DNA from: Aequorivita viscosa
GTDB taxonomy: Bacteria; Bacteroidota; Bacteroidia; Flavobacteriales; Flavobacteriaceae
Length of the DNA: 64,000 bases
NCBI RefSeq assembly: GCF_900106795.1
Contig: NZ_FNNS01000007.1
Location: 33,048-97,047 of the forward strand
Direction: 5' to 3'
The translations under genes were made by a program, and so were the position numbers. Under the pieces are notes generated by a model. It was not told where the DNA came from and searched no databases. It worked only from the letters and a program-made list of their open reading frames with translations. Positions 1-8,964 of this stretch are shown here, piece by piece. Each line of letters opens with the position of its first letter. Position 1 is the first letter of the stretch.

Positions 1-1446
1 GCCGAATTTAAACATGGTAATTTTCGCATAAAAGGTGATACTGTGGATGTATTTCCTGGATATTCTGATGATCCTTTCCGTATACATTTCTTTGGAGATG
101 AAATTGAAGAAATCGAAGTTTTTGATCCTTTGAACAATTCGATAATCGCCAAATACGACCGTCTAAATATTTACCCAGCAAATATGTTTGTAACTTCTCC
201 TGACGTACTTCAGGGTGCAATAAGGGAAATACAAGATGACTTGGTTGCTCAGGTTGAATATTTTAAGGAAATAGGAAAATATTTAGAAGCAAAACGCCTG
301 GACGAACGAACCAATTTTGACCTTGAAATGATTCGCGAACTCGGGTATTGCAGTGGTATTGAAAACTACTCGCGTTATTTAGACCGAAGATTACCGGGTA
401 CGCGCCCCTTCTGTTTATTAGACTATTTTCCAGACGATTATTTAATGGTTGTTGACGAAAGCCACGTAACTGTTTCACAAGTTGGCGCAATGTACGGTGG
501 CGATAGGTCTCGAAAAGAGAACCTCGTTGAATACGGATTCCGTTTACCAGCAGCTATGGATAACCGCCCGTTAAAGATGGATGAATTTGAAGCTTTGCAG
601 AATCAAGTGCTGTATGTTAGTGCGACACCAGCCGATTACGAATTGGAAAAAAGCGGTGGCGTTTATGTAGAACAAATTATTCGTCCGACAGGTTTGCTAG
701 ACCCAATTATCGAAGTTCGGCCAAGTTTAAATCAGATTGACGATTTGTTAGAAGAAATTCAATTGCGTATTGAAAAAGACGAACGTGTACTAGTAACCAC
801 TTTAACAAAAAGAATGGCCGAAGAACTCACAAAATACATGAGTCGGGTGCAAATTCGCTGCCGATATATTCATAGTGATGTAGATACCTTAGAAAGGGTT
901 GAAATTATGCAAGATTTACGTCTAGGATTATTTGATGTGCTTGTAGGTGTAAACCTTTTACGCGAAGGACTTGATTTACCTGAGGTTTCGCTAGTTGCCA
1001 TTCTCGATGCCGATAAAGAAGGGTTTTTAAGAAGTCAACGCTCCCTTACCCAAACAGTGGGTCGAGCAGCACGAAACTTAAACGGAAAAGCAATAATGTA
1101 TGCTGATAAAATAACAAATAGCATGCAAGCCACAATCGATGCAACCGAATATCGTCGTGAAAAACAGATTGCTTATAATAAGAAACACGGAATTACACCA
1201 ACGGCAATTAAAAAATCATTTCATAATTCCCTGGCCAAGTCTAAACAAGAAGCCTATTCATTTGAACAAGCCGAGTCGTTAGCTGCAGAATCGGAGGTTG
1301 CCTATTTAACAAAACCACAAATCGAACAAAAAATTCGTGATACTCGAAAAGCTATGGAAAAAGCTGCTAAAGATTTAGACTTTATGACGGCTGCCAAACT
1401 TCGAGATAAAATAAAATCTTTTCAAAAACAAATGGAAGAGATTTAG
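1..1446 (+). CDS. uvrB: UvrABC excinuclease subunit B, 3' part (5' end outside window)
   Basis: Helicase-like damage-verification subunit of nucleotide excision repair. The frame is open from the first base, so only the C-terminal 481 residues of an expected 660-670 are present. Visible in order: the DESH box of helicase motif II followed by VSQVGAMYGGDRSRK (about residues 150-165 of the fragment), YVSATPADYELE (motif III), RPTGLLDP, LLREGLDLPEV and QTVGRAARN (motifs V and VI), then a C-terminal UVR domain of about 35 residues that contacts UvrA and UvrC. The N-terminal Walker A motif and the beta-hairpin that inserts between DNA strands would lie upstream of the window. The gene looks intact over the visible part. 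Confidence 0.97.
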   Translation, partial: AEFKHGNFRIKGDTVDVFPGYSDDPFRIHFFGDEIEEIEVFDPLNNSIIAKYDRLNIYPANMFVTSPDVLQGAIREIQDDLVAQVEYFKEIGKYLEAKRLDERTNFDLEMIRELGYCSGIENYSRYLDRRLPGTRPFCLLDYFPDDYLMVVDESHVTVSQVGAMYGGDRSRKENLVEYGFRLPAAMDNRPLKMDEFEALQNQVLYVSATPADYELEKSGGVYVEQIIRPTGLLDPIIEVRPSLNQIDDLLEEIQLRIEKDERVLVTTLTKRMAEELTKYMSRVQIRCRYIHSDVDTLERVEIMQDLRLGLFDVLVGVNLLREGLDLPEVSLVAILDADKEGFLRSQRSLTQTVGRAARNLNGKAIMYADKITNSMQATIDATEYRREKQIAYNKKHGITPTAIKKSFHNSLAKSKQEAYSFEQAESLAAESEVAYLTKPQIEQKIRDTRKAMEKAAKDLDFMTAAKLRDKIKSFQKQMEEI

Positions 1447-1501
1447 CAGTTAAAACTATTTTATTTAAAACTGCGAATTCAATAAATCTTAATTTATAGG
1501 A

Positions 1502-2167
1502 ATGTCAAATTTTACAAAGTTATTAACGTGCTTCACAATACTAATTTTGTACTTTAACATTTCTATGGTATCAGCTCAAAACATTAATTTAGACAATAAA
1601 ATTATTCCTGAAGACATAAAAAAAGAAGCACTTGTAGCACTTTCTTTTTTCCCCGAATTATGGGATACTTCTATCGAATTTAAATTTAAGGACGACATAA
1701 AAAAGTCCACAATGCAGGCACAACCTCATTTTGGAAGTTTATTCAGACATAAAGAATTTAGGAAGTACATTATTTTTATTAGCCGTAAAATTAAAATTGA
1801 AGATGAAAACTTCACGATAAAAGATATTCCCTCTGATGTCTTGATAGGTTGGATTGGTCACGAATTAGGTCATGTAATGGACTATCAACATCGCTCGAAT
1901 GTTGGCTTGATGATACTTGGAGCAAAATACCTCTTCTCATCATCAAGTATCAAAAAAATTGAACGTACAGCCGATACCTTCGCGATTGCACACGGAATGG
2001 GGGATTATATTTTAAAAACCAAGAACTTCATTTTAGATAACGCCAACCTTTCTGAAAAATATAAAAGTCGAATTCGGAGACTTTACATTTCACCAGAAGA
2101 AGTTATGGAACTCATTAACGAAAACAAGGTAGAAGAAGAGATAGACGTTGTGGACAGTAATAGTTGA
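1502..2167 (+). CDS. Secreted HExxH zinc-metallopeptidase-like protein
   Basis: A 221-residue protein. Residues 1-25 form a signal peptide ending near VSAQ, so it should act in the periplasm or outside. The diagnostic motif is HELGH (residues 120-124), a zinc-binding HExxH with the catalytic Glu. It is followed after about 30 residues by ERTADTFA, whose Glu154 is a plausible third zinc ligand as in gluzincins (ExxAD pattern). I do not recognise a named family, so the substrate is unknown. The stop codon directly abuts the stop codon of the convergent GH3 gene with no spacing. It sits 55 bp after uvrB and may be read from it. The peptidase call rests on the motif alone. Confidence 0.7.
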   Translation: MSNFTKLLTCFTILILYFNISMVSAQNINLDNKIIPEDIKKEALVALSFFPELWDTSIEFKFKDDIKKSTMQAQPHFGSLFRHKEFRKYIIFISRKIKIEDENFTIKDIPSDVLIGWIGHELGHVMDYQHRSNVGLMILGAKYLFSSSSIKKIERTADTFAIAHGMGDYILKTKNFILDNANLSEKYKSRIRRLYISPEEVMELINENKVEEEIDVVDSNS

Positions 2168-3697
2168 TTACTTACCATTAAACTCTTTTACAAAAGCTTC
2201 CCAATCGGCAAACTTCTCCTCGTCCATAACTTTTTCCATTTTTACTTGCCCGCCTTTCTTTTTGTTTTTTCCACTCCACTCGTGAAAAACAGTTGGATCT
2301 ACCACACTTACTTTAACCCCTTTTAAAGCTTTTGAACGTGCTACGGCGTAATTTTTATTAGCATCTTTTAAAGCTTCATCGAGGGCTTTGGCTAATTCTT
2401 CATTATTAACTTCTGTTTCTGTTCCCAAATACCAATGATGATGAAACGCATCGTCTATTTTAACTGCAGCAAGGGTAAATTCGGGAATCTCTATATCAAA
2501 TTTCTCCTCCATTTCGCGAAGTGCCACTTCCATTTTATTAACAGAAAGTTGCGACCCTACAACATTCAAAAAGAATTTAGTGCGACCCGTAATTTTGATT
2601 TCTGCTTTTTCAACATCGGTAAAAGCAACAGTATCGCCAATTAAATACCGCCATGCACCAGAAACCGTGCTAATAATTAGAACATAATCAACATCCTTTT
2701 CAACTTCCGCCAAAGAAAGCGAGGGTGCGTCTTGCGAAAGTGAGCCATCTTCGTTTATATATTCTGGCTTAAAAGGAACAAACTCGAAATAAATTCCGTT
2801 GTCGGTTACCAATTTCATCGAAGTAGTGTCGGGTCTATTTTGAAACGCCAAAAATCCTTCTGAAGCCAGATACGTATCAATAATAGTAATAGGATGCGCT
2901 AGTAACTGATTAAAGCTCTTTTCATAAGGTTGAAACGCGACTCCACCAGAGGTATACACTTGTAGGTTTGGCCATATATCGTGAATGGTGTTAGCGTCGT
3001 GATATTCTATTACTTTTTTCAGCATTAACTCCATCCAAGACGGAATACCACTTAACGCCCCAATATCCCACTCTCGGGCACGCTTAGCAATGGTTTCAAC
3101 TTTTTCATCCCAGTCTTCCATAAGTGCAATTTCTTCGCCTGGTTTATAAAAGCCTCGAAACCAAAAAGGAATGTTGCTGGCACTAATTCCGCTAATTTCA
3201 CCTTCTAAAAACTGATTTTGCGCTTCCAAATTGGTGCTACTTCCTAACATCATAATTTCCTTTTCAAAAAAATCGGAAGGGACATCAAAGTTAGCCAATG
3301 CTCCCACTTGCTTTATTCCGGTAGTACGTATCGCCTCAACCATATCATCGGTTACAGGAATACGCTTTGAGGTTTTTCCTGTTGTACCGCTACTTCTCGC
3401 AAAATATGTAGGATTTCCAGGCCAGCTAATGTCTTCAAGCCCTTCTTGGGTTTTGTTCCACCACTCTGCTTCCATTTGGTGATAATCAAAATAAGGCACC
3501 TTTTGTTTAAATTCCTTTTCAATATCGTCTGCTTCAAGAATTTTAGAAAATCCGTAATACTTACCAAATGCAGTGTCCTTTGCCTTTTCTAATAAGTTAG
3601 TTAAAACTTCATTTTGCGATTCGATTGGTGATTTTTCTGAAACCAACGCACCTCTAAGATCGATTGCTGTTTTGATGATTGAGCCGAGTATTGCCAT
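2168..3697 (-). CDS. GH3 auxin-responsive promoter family protein (acyl-adenylate-forming fold)
   Basis: A 509-residue protein of the GH3 superfamily. In plants this family adenylates carboxylic acids (jasmonate, auxin) and joins them to amino acids; the substrate of the bacterial versions is not established. The ATP/AMP-binding signature ARSSGTTGKTSKRIPV is at residues 100-115. LASEGF (adenylate-site region) and the hinge-region sequence FLNVVGSQLSVNKME are also clear. There is no signal peptide, so it is cytoplasmic. Length is normal for the family. The start ATG is the first Met and the protein begins at a conserved family N-terminus. It is transcribed alone, divergently from rluF. Confidence 0.88.
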   Translation of the reverse strand: MAILGSIIKTAIDLRGALVSEKSPIESQNEVLTNLLEKAKDTAFGKYYGFSKILEADDIEKEFKQKVPYFDYHQMEAEWWNKTQEGLEDISWPGNPTYFARSSGTTGKTSKRIPVTDDMVEAIRTTGIKQVGALANFDVPSDFFEKEIMMLGSSTNLEAQNQFLEGEISGISASNIPFWFRGFYKPGEEIALMEDWDEKVETIAKRAREWDIGALSGIPSWMELMLKKVIEYHDANTIHDIWPNLQVYTSGGVAFQPYEKSFNQLLAHPITIIDTYLASEGFLAFQNRPDTTSMKLVTDNGIYFEFVPFKPEYINEDGSLSQDAPSLSLAEVEKDVDYVLIISTVSGAWRYLIGDTVAFTDVEKAEIKITGRTKFFLNVVGSQLSVNKMEVALREMEEKFDIEIPEFTLAAVKIDDAFHHHWYLGTETEVNNEELAKALDEALKDANKNYAVARSKALKGVKVSVVDPTVFHEWSGKNKKKGGQVKMEKVMDEEKFADWEAFVKEFNGK

Positions 3698-3792
3698 TGT
3701 TAAATTAGTTTTTGATGAATTTACGGCTTTTGAAAAATATGATAGAATTATTTAATTGAAATTTAACCTTTTTCTTATGGCACGCATAACTG

Positions 3793-3800
3793 TATCTTTG
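3793..3800 (+). promoter_or_regulatory. Promoter -7 box upstream of rluF
   Basis: TATCTTTG is a perfect match to the Bacteroidota -7 consensus TAnnTTTG. It lies 14 bp before the rluF ATG, giving a very short leader. No clear -33 TTG is seen at 17-23 bp. Confidence 0.6.
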
Positions 3801-3813
3801 CAAAAAAATAAAA

Positions 3814-4629
3814 ATGAACCATCCTGAATCTACACGTTTAAATAAAGCTATTGGCGCAACTGGCTATTGCTCAAGAAGAGAGGCAGACACATTGATTGAA
3901 AAAGGACGCGTTACTATTAACGGGAAAAAAGCAGCACTTGGAGACCGCGTTATGCCAAATGATGAAATACGTGTGGATGGCAAATTGCTAACCGAAAACG
4001 ACAACCTTGTTTACATTATGCTAAACAAACCCGTGGGTATAACGTGTACTACAGACACACGTTTTGACGATAATGTGGTAGATTTTGTAAAACACCCTGA
4101 ACGTATTTTTCCTGTTGGAAGGTTAGATAAACCGAGCGATGGACTATTATTGCTTACCAACGATGGCGATATTGTAAATAAAATCCTACGCGCTGGAAAT
4201 AAACACGAAAAGGAATATATAGTAAAGGTAGACCGCCCCGTAACAGACGAATTTGTAAAACGAATGGGTTCAGGAATTCCAATTTTAGATACTGTAACCA
4301 AGCGTTGTGAAGTAGAGCGGTTGAGCAGGTTTGAATTTAGAATAATCCTAGTGCAAGGACTGAACAGACAAATTAGACGTATGTGTGAATATTTAGGCTA
4401 TGAAGTAGTAGCCTTACAGCGAATTAGAATAATGAATTTAACATTAGGCAACCTTCCCATTGGTGAATGGAGAGACCTAACTGAAGAAGAATTAAAAACC
4501 TTAAAGGATTCTGTTAAAGACAGTGACGGACTTCCAAAGACGTTGCATAAAGAAGCAACCCCTAGAGCCATTATCCCTAAAAAACACGGAGCGCAAAGCA
4601 CTGGAGGAAAGAGAAGAAGAAGAGATTAA
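3814..4629 (+). CDS. rluF: 23S rRNA pseudouridine synthase, RluF-type
   Basis: Isomerises a specific uridine to pseudouridine in 23S rRNA (position 2604 by homology to E. coli RluF). An S4 RNA-binding domain occupies about residues 7-60. The RsuA/RluF-type catalytic motif [14 protein letters not shown] contains the nucleophile Asp105. [17 protein letters not shown] further on is the typical RluF/RsuA C-terminal core motif. The last 40 residues are a basic tail ending KRRRRD, probably a nonspecific RNA contact. It is a single-gene unit with a good -7 box close to the ATG. RluF versus another RsuA-family member is a judgement from overall sequence. Confidence 0.88.
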   Translation: MNHPESTRLNKAIGATGYCSRREADTLIEKGRVTINGKKAALGDRVMPNDEIRVDGKLLTENDNLVYIMLNKPVGITCTTDTRFDDNVVDFVKHPERIFPVGRLDKPSDGLLLLTNDGDIVNKILRAGNKHEKEYIVKVDRPVTDEFVKRMGSGIPILDTVTKRCEVERLSRFEFRIILVQGLNRQIRRMCEYLGYEVVALQRIRIMNLTLGNLPIGEWRDLTEEELKTLKDSVKDSDGLPKTLHKEATPRAIIPKKHGAQSTGGKRRRRD

Positions 4630-4637
4630 CTAAGGCC

Positions 4638-4671
4638 ATGAAAAAACCGCGTGCCGATTGAGTAGCCCGCG
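4638..4671 (-). terminator. Intrinsic terminator of the Hsp20 gene
   Basis: On the minus strand, ACCGCG and CGCGGT form a 6-bp GC-rich stem around a 16-nt loop, followed by a run of six T. It lies about 35 bp beyond the Hsp20 stop codon. Confidence 0.7.
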
Positions 4672-4705
4672 GTCATTTCAACTAACTAACCAAATTAAAT
4701 TTCAA

Positions 4706-5140
4706 TTATGAAATCTCAACCATTTTCTTCAATACTTTCTTTTCTTCCATTTTGGGAAGGGTTACATTAAGTACCCCATTCTCGTATTTTGCCTGAATGT
4801 TATCTGTTTCAATAGTATCAGGTAATCTGAAAGAACGTTTAAAACTTTCGTAATTAAATTCTCTTTTTCTAAAATGAGAATCTGTATTTTCTTCTGTTTC
4901 CGTTTGAGTCGCCTTTTCCGCAGATATTTTTAACATATCTTCCTCAACTTCAATTTTGAAATCTTCCTTCCCCAATCCAGGGGCTGCAATTTCGAGCGCA
5001 AAATTAGAAGAATTTTCGATGATATTTACTGCTGGAATGCTAAATGTTTCATAATTATTATGAGCATCTAATCTATTCTCCAAAAAGAAATTATCAAAGA
5101 GTGCCGGCAACCAAAGGTTATTCTTATTAACTGTTTTCAT
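4706..5140 (-). CDS. Hsp20 / alpha-crystallin small heat-shock protein
   Basis: ATP-independent holdase chaperone of 144 residues that binds unfolding proteins in the cytoplasm as large oligomers. The alpha-crystallin domain covers about residues 35-140, with APGLGKEDFKIEVEEDMLKIS and the family hallmark GVLNVTLPK near the C-terminus. The extreme C-terminus has only a weak IxI-like tail (MVEIS). It is a single-gene unit with its own terminator. A 200-bp AT-rich intergenic region precedes it; I see no CIRCE element or clear sigma-32-type promoter there. Confidence 0.93.
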   Translation of the reverse strand: MKTVNKNNLWLPALFDNFFLENRLDAHNNYETFSIPAVNIIENSSNFALEIAAPGLGKEDFKIEVEEDMLKISAEKATQTETEENTDSHFRKREFNYESFKRSFRLPDTIETDNIQAKYENGVLNVTLPKMEEKKVLKKMVEIS

Positions 5141-5342
5141 ATCTAAATATTGTTTGTGTTTATAACTATTTTCGATTGTAATTAATCAAAAAAGGTTCCA
5201 TTCGATATTTACTGACTATTTGTCTTAATTTACGGATTAATTACTGTCGTTTTGTCTAAAACTGTTTTAATACACCATTTAACTTGTTTTTTTATTAAAA
5301 GCGAGAATCATTAATTACTTTTAAAACACGTTAAACATACTT

Positions 5343-6617
5343 ATGAAAACATTCTTTGTCAGGATTTTTGATTTCTTTAATACAATACAAAGCAAAATAG
5401 CTTTCTATCCAACTCTTTTTGCTTTTTCAGGCTTTCTATTCGCCTTGTTAATGATGTATCTTGAACAGCAAGGCATATCAAGAAAGGTAATGGACTTACT
5501 ACCACAATTGATGGTAGAAGACGGAGATACCGCCCTAACCGTTTTGAGCGCTTGCCTTGGCGGCTTAATCTCGCTAATGGTATTTAGCTTTTCGATGGTA
5601 ATGCTGCTTTTAAGTCAGGCTTCAAGTAATTACTCCCCTCGCCTACTTCCTGGCCTAATTAGCGATAAACGACATCAACTTATCCTTGGGGTTTACCTTG
5701 CTTCAATTCTTTATATTATTTTCACTTTATTTTCCATTGAACCAAGTGAAAAGAAATACACGTTACCCGGAGTTTCCGTGCTTTTAGGGATTTTATTTAC
5801 GATTACCTGTCTGGTCGCGTTCATTTACTTTATCCACAACATATCTCAAAGTATTCAAATAAATAATATTCTTGATACTATATTTTCCGACTCTAGAAAG
5901 CGTTTAAAACATTTAATCGATTCTAAAAAAGAAGTTCCTTTATCGTTTCCAGATACAGAAAACTGGCATAAATACAAGGTGGGTCACAGCGGTTATATTC
6001 AGAATATTGCCATAAATAACATTCTAGATATCTGTGAAAGAGAGCATACAAAAATATACATTACTATTCCGAAAGGTTTGTTCGCTTTATCGAATGCCGT
6101 TTTTCTGAAATCGGAAAAGAAACTCGACAAGGAAGTAGTAGAACAAGTGATATCGAATATCAGTTTTTCGAAAGGTGAATTGGTTGAAGACAATTACATT
6201 CTAGCTTTTAAACAAATTACCGAAATTGCAGTGAAAGCTATGTCGCCAGGAATTAATGACCCCGGTACTGCAATTAATGCAATAGATTACCTAACAGAAC
6301 TTTTTGCCTTGCGCATGCTTAAAGGTGATCAAACGATTATAACCCAGAACAATAAAATTCTATTACGAATTGCAACCGTGCGCTTTAACGAATTAACCTA
6401 TAACGTAATGTCATCGTTGCGCACCTATTGCAAACACGACCCTATAATGGTTCAAAAAATATTATGGATGTTGAATTATTTAAGAAATCAGCCTGCTGTA
6501 GAAGAAAGTTATCACGCATCAATAAACGAGGAGATACAAACAATGATTAATGAGACGCGAAAATCTTTAGAATGCGAGAGAGATATATTGGCTATATCTA
6601 AAATATTAAAAGCTTAA
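5343..6617 (+). CDS. DUF2254 family inner-membrane protein
   Basis: A 424-residue protein. The first 170 residues contain four hydrophobic segments (near residues 20-40, 65-90, 112-130 and 145-165). The rest is a soluble domain with the conserved patch MSPGINDPGTAINAI and many charged residues. This layout matches the DUF2254 family of predicted membrane proteins, whose function is not known. Its stop codon overlaps the stop region of the convergent TerB-like gene by 4 bp. Confidence 0.85.
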   Translation: MKTFFVRIFDFFNTIQSKIAFYPTLFAFSGFLFALLMMYLEQQGISRKVMDLLPQLMVEDGDTALTVLSACLGGLISLMVFSFSMVMLLLSQASSNYSPRLLPGLISDKRHQLILGVYLASILYIIFTLFSIEPSEKKYTLPGVSVLLGILFTITCLVAFIYFIHNISQSIQINNILDTIFSDSRKRLKHLIDSKKEVPLSFPDTENWHKYKVGHSGYIQNIAINNILDICEREHTKIYITIPKGLFALSNAVFLKSEKKLDKEVVEQVISNISFSKGELVEDNYILAFKQITEIAVKAMSPGINDPGTAINAIDYLTELFALRMLKGDQTIITQNNKILLRIATVRFNELTYNVMSSLRTYCKHDPIMVQKILWMLNYLRNQPAVEESYHASINEEIQTMINETRKSLECERDILAISKILKA

Positions 6618-7009
6618 TTATAATAAATTTTAAAAATATTAAGCAACTCTTCTGCCGGAACAGCGCTGTTTTTATATTCATTCATAATGTTTATAATTTG
6701 ATCGGCAACGACGGGTCGAATTCCCATTTTAAGACCAAAGTTTTTTAATGCGCCAATCTCGGCTTCGTGAGTTTCTTGATCGACTTGCATTACTAAGGCC
6801 AACCTGTAAAAATGTGTAATTCGATCTACTTCGCTATATAAGGCTTGAGTTGGCTGGGGATGCTCAAAAATTTCAGAAACTTCATTTTCAGGAATGCCCA
6901 AACGCTTTGCCAATTTAAGAATCAGTTGCATTTCGGAACGCTTAATCTTACCATCGGCTTTGACCATGGTAATTAGATCGCTCAATAAAGATTTCGGATT
7001 CTTTTCCAT
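6614..7009 (-). CDS. TerB-like cytoplasmic protein
   Basis: A 131-residue, mostly helical, soluble protein. The segment LITMVKADGKIKRSEMQLI near the N-terminus resembles the metal-binding ADGxIxxxE helix of the TerB/DjlA-N domain. Members of this superfamily occur in tellurite-resistance and stress modules, but a stand-alone copy gives no functional assignment. It overlaps the convergent DUF2254 gene by 4 bp and lies just beyond the sucC terminator, so it probably has its own promoter or depends on readthrough. Confidence 0.68.
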   Translation of the reverse strand: MEKNPKSLLSDLITMVKADGKIKRSEMQLILKLAKRLGIPENEVSEIFEHPQPTQALYSEVDRITHFYRLALVMQVDQETHEAEIGALKNFGLKMGIRPVVADQIINIMNEYKNSAVPAEELLNIFKIYYN

Positions 7010-7022
7010 AAAATGATTTCAT

Positions 7023-7054
7023 AAAAAAGCCCTTGCAAATTGCGAAGGGCTTTT
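7023..7054 (-). terminator. Terminator downstream of sucC (bidirectional)
   Basis: AAAAGCCCTT pairs with AAGGGCTTTT, extended by an inner GCAA/TTGC, with A and T runs on both flanks. It ends the sucC transcript on the minus strand before the TerB-like gene. Confidence 0.85.
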
Positions 7055-7072
7055 ATAAAAGTTATAAAAATT

Positions 7073-8263
7073 TTAAGCGAGTACCGCTTTAACTTTATCG
7101 GCCGCCTCTTGAAATTCAATAGCGCTCTGAACATCTAGTCCACTGCTATCAATAAGTTCTTTTGCGATGTCTGCGTTTGTACCTTGTAAACGAACAATAA
7201 TTGGCACGTTAATGGTTCCCATATTTTTGTACGCATCTACAATTCCCTGCGCTACACGGTCGCAACGAACAATTCCTCCAAAAATATTCACTAAAATAGC
7301 TTTTACGTTTGGATCTTTAAGAATTAGATGAAAAGCAGCTTCTACTCTTTCAGCATCTGCAGTTCCACCAACATCTAGGAAGTTTGCTGGCTCACCACCT
7401 GCTTGTTTAATAAGATCCATTGTAGCCATTGCAAGTCCGGCACCATTCACCATACACCCTACGTTTCCGTCCAAATCTACATAGTTCAAGCCTTTTTCCC
7501 CAGCTTCAACCTCTATTGGGTTTTCTTCACGTTTATCACGCATTGCAACGTAGTCTTTATGACGGTATAACGCGTTATCATCGATACTTACTTTAGCATC
7601 AACGGCGATTATTCTATCATCACTTGTTTTTAACACTGGGTTGATTTCAAACAATGAAGAGTCTGACTCGCTATACGCTTTGTAAAGTGCTGAAACGAAT
7701 TTCGTCATCTCCTTAAAAGCTTTTCCACTAAGGCCAAGATTAAAAGCGATTCTTCTGGCTTGAAAACCAAGTAAGCCAACAGCAGGGTCAATTTCTTCCG
7801 TAAAAATTAAATGTGGAGTTTCTTCTGCTACTGTTTCAATATCCATTCCTCCTTCAGTAGAGTACATAATCATGTTGCGCCCGGTAGAACGGTTAAGCAA
7901 TACACCCATATAGTATTCCTCTGGCTCGCTATCGCCAGGATAGTAAACATCTTCAGCAACTAAAACTTGGTGAACTTTTTTTCCTTCAGCACTTGTCTGA
8001 GGAGTAACAAGGTTCATTCCAATGATTTTACCTGAAATATCTTCAACTTCTTGCAGGTTTTTAGCAAGTTTTACACCGCCACCTTTTCCACGGCCTCCCG
8101 CATGAACTTGTGCTTTAATTACGTGCCACCCTGTTCCGGTGTCTTCTGTAAGTTTTTTAGCTGCCTCAACAGCTTCTTGTGGTGTGGTTGCGACAATTCC
8201 GCGCTGTATTTCAACACCAAAACTGTTCAATATTTCCTTTCCCTGATATTCGTGTAAATTCAT
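7073..8263 (-). CDS. sucC: Succinate-CoA ligase (ADP-forming) subunit beta
   Basis: TCA-cycle enzyme that converts succinyl-CoA to succinate with substrate-level phosphorylation, working with the SucD alpha subunit. At 396 residues it is full length. The N-terminus MNLHEYQGKEIL begins the ATP-grasp fold, with KAQVHAGGRGKGGGVKLA in the nucleotide-binding region. The C-terminal flavodoxin-like domain carries NGAGLAMATMDLI, FLDVGGTAD and NIFGGIVRCD. No sucD is adjacent, so in this genome sucC and sucD are separated. A perfect -7 box lies upstream and a strong terminator downstream, indicating a single-gene unit. Confidence 0.97.
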   Translation of the reverse strand: MNLHEYQGKEILNSFGVEIQRGIVATTPQEAVEAAKKLTEDTGTGWHVIKAQVHAGGRGKGGGVKLAKNLQEVEDISGKIIGMNLVTPQTSAEGKKVHQVLVAEDVYYPGDSEPEEYYMGVLLNRSTGRNMIMYSTEGGMDIETVAEETPHLIFTEEIDPAVGLLGFQARRIAFNLGLSGKAFKEMTKFVSALYKAYSESDSSLFEINPVLKTSDDRIIAVDAKVSIDDNALYRHKDYVAMRDKREENPIEVEAGEKGLNYVDLDGNVGCMVNGAGLAMATMDLIKQAGGEPANFLDVGGTADAERVEAAFHLILKDPNVKAILVNIFGGIVRCDRVAQGIVDAYKNMGTINVPIIVRLQGTNADIAKELIDSSGLDVQSAIEFQEAADKVKAVLA

Positions 8264-8315
8264 AGTAACTGTTTTGAATTCTGCCCTTCTTAAAAGCAGA
8301 TTTGATTATGGAATG

Positions 8316-8323
8316 CAAAAATA
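8316..8323 (-). promoter_or_regulatory. Promoter -7 box of sucC
   Basis: On the minus strand the sequence reads TATTTTTG, matching TAnnTTTG, about 53 bp upstream of the sucC ATG. No convincing -33 element is visible. Confidence 0.6.
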
Positions 8324-8600
8324 ACAAATGTTGTAAGAATCCGCTACTGTTTTTAAAGTAATGTATTCAATCTCTATTCAATATTCTTTGAATTTGGTTA
8401 TTTACAATATAGCGTGAAAGTTGAACTGAGTGTATTTACTAGTCTACAAATTGTTTCAGCTATTTAAATCGAGTAATTCAAAACACTTTGAGCACCTATT
8501 CTTCGTACCGACAAAAAAATTGAGAATGTTTTAATTATACGACTTATGACTTTTATTATAAAATAAATGACAAAACTCCGATAGTTGTCATTAATAACAC

Positions 8601-8608
8601 TATATTTG
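8601..8608 (+). promoter_or_regulatory. Promoter -7 box of the cold-shock gene
   Basis: TATATTTG matches the TAnnTTTG consensus 31 bp before the csp ATG, leaving a leader of about 25 nt. The TTG upstream is only 13 bp away, too close to be a standard -33 box. Confidence 0.6.
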
Positions 8609-8638
8609 CAACTTATATAAATTTTTTAATTAATTACA

Positions 8639-8830
8639 ATGAACAAAGGAACAGTAAAATTCTTCAACGATACCAAAGGATTTGGTTTTATTACTGAAGA
8701 AGGAACCAACAAAGAACATTTTGTACACGTTTCAGGCCTAATCGACGAAGTTCGCGAAGGGGATGAAGTAGAATTTGATCTTCAAGAAGGCAAAAAAGGA
8801 TTAAACGCGGTTAATGTAAAAGTACTTTAA
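8639..8830 (+). CDS. Cold-shock domain protein
   Basis: A 63-residue single cold-shock domain (OB-fold) that binds single-stranded RNA/DNA and acts as an RNA chaperone. RNP1 appears as KGFGFI (residues 14-19) and RNP2 as HFVHVSGL. Length and start GTVKFFN are typical. It is a short monocistronic unit with its own -7 box and a tight terminator. The leader is short, unlike the long cold-sensing 5' UTR of E. coli cspA, so RNA-structure-based cold induction is not obvious here. Confidence 0.95.
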   Translation: MNKGTVKFFNDTKGFGFITEEGTNKEHFVHVSGLIDEVREGDEVEFDLQEGKKGLNAVNVKVL

Positions 8831-8852
8831 TATACGCATCACTTTTTATGAC

Positions 8853-8881
8853 AAAGCCTCTCATTTTGGGAGGCTTTTTTT
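8853..8881 (+). terminator. Terminator of the cold-shock gene
   Basis: AAAGCCTC pairs with GAGGCTTT around a short loop, followed by a run of seven T. Confidence 0.88.
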
Positions 8882-8904
8882 ATGCACAAATATTTTCGGT
8901 TAAA

Positions 8905-8942
8905 CAAAAATCGCTTCTAACATAAAGCAGAAGCGATTTTTT
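8905..8942 (-). terminator. Terminator of the mnmA operon
   Basis: AAAATCGCTTCT and AGAAGCGATTTT form a 12-bp perfect stem with a 10-nt loop and A/T runs on both sides. It can stop the minus-strand operon ending 23 bp upstream and also back up the csp terminator. Confidence 0.85.
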
Positions 8943-8964
8943 TAGTTTTTATAATATGGACTAC

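Larger units (their letters stand above)
8264..8638. other. Divergent intergenic region between sucC and csp
   Basis: This 375-bp AT-rich stretch has no ORF. It holds the sucC promoter -7 box (8316-8323, minus strand) and the csp promoter -7 box (8601-8608, plus strand). The remaining 280 bp between them shows no hairpin or repeat that I can support. Confidence 0.6.
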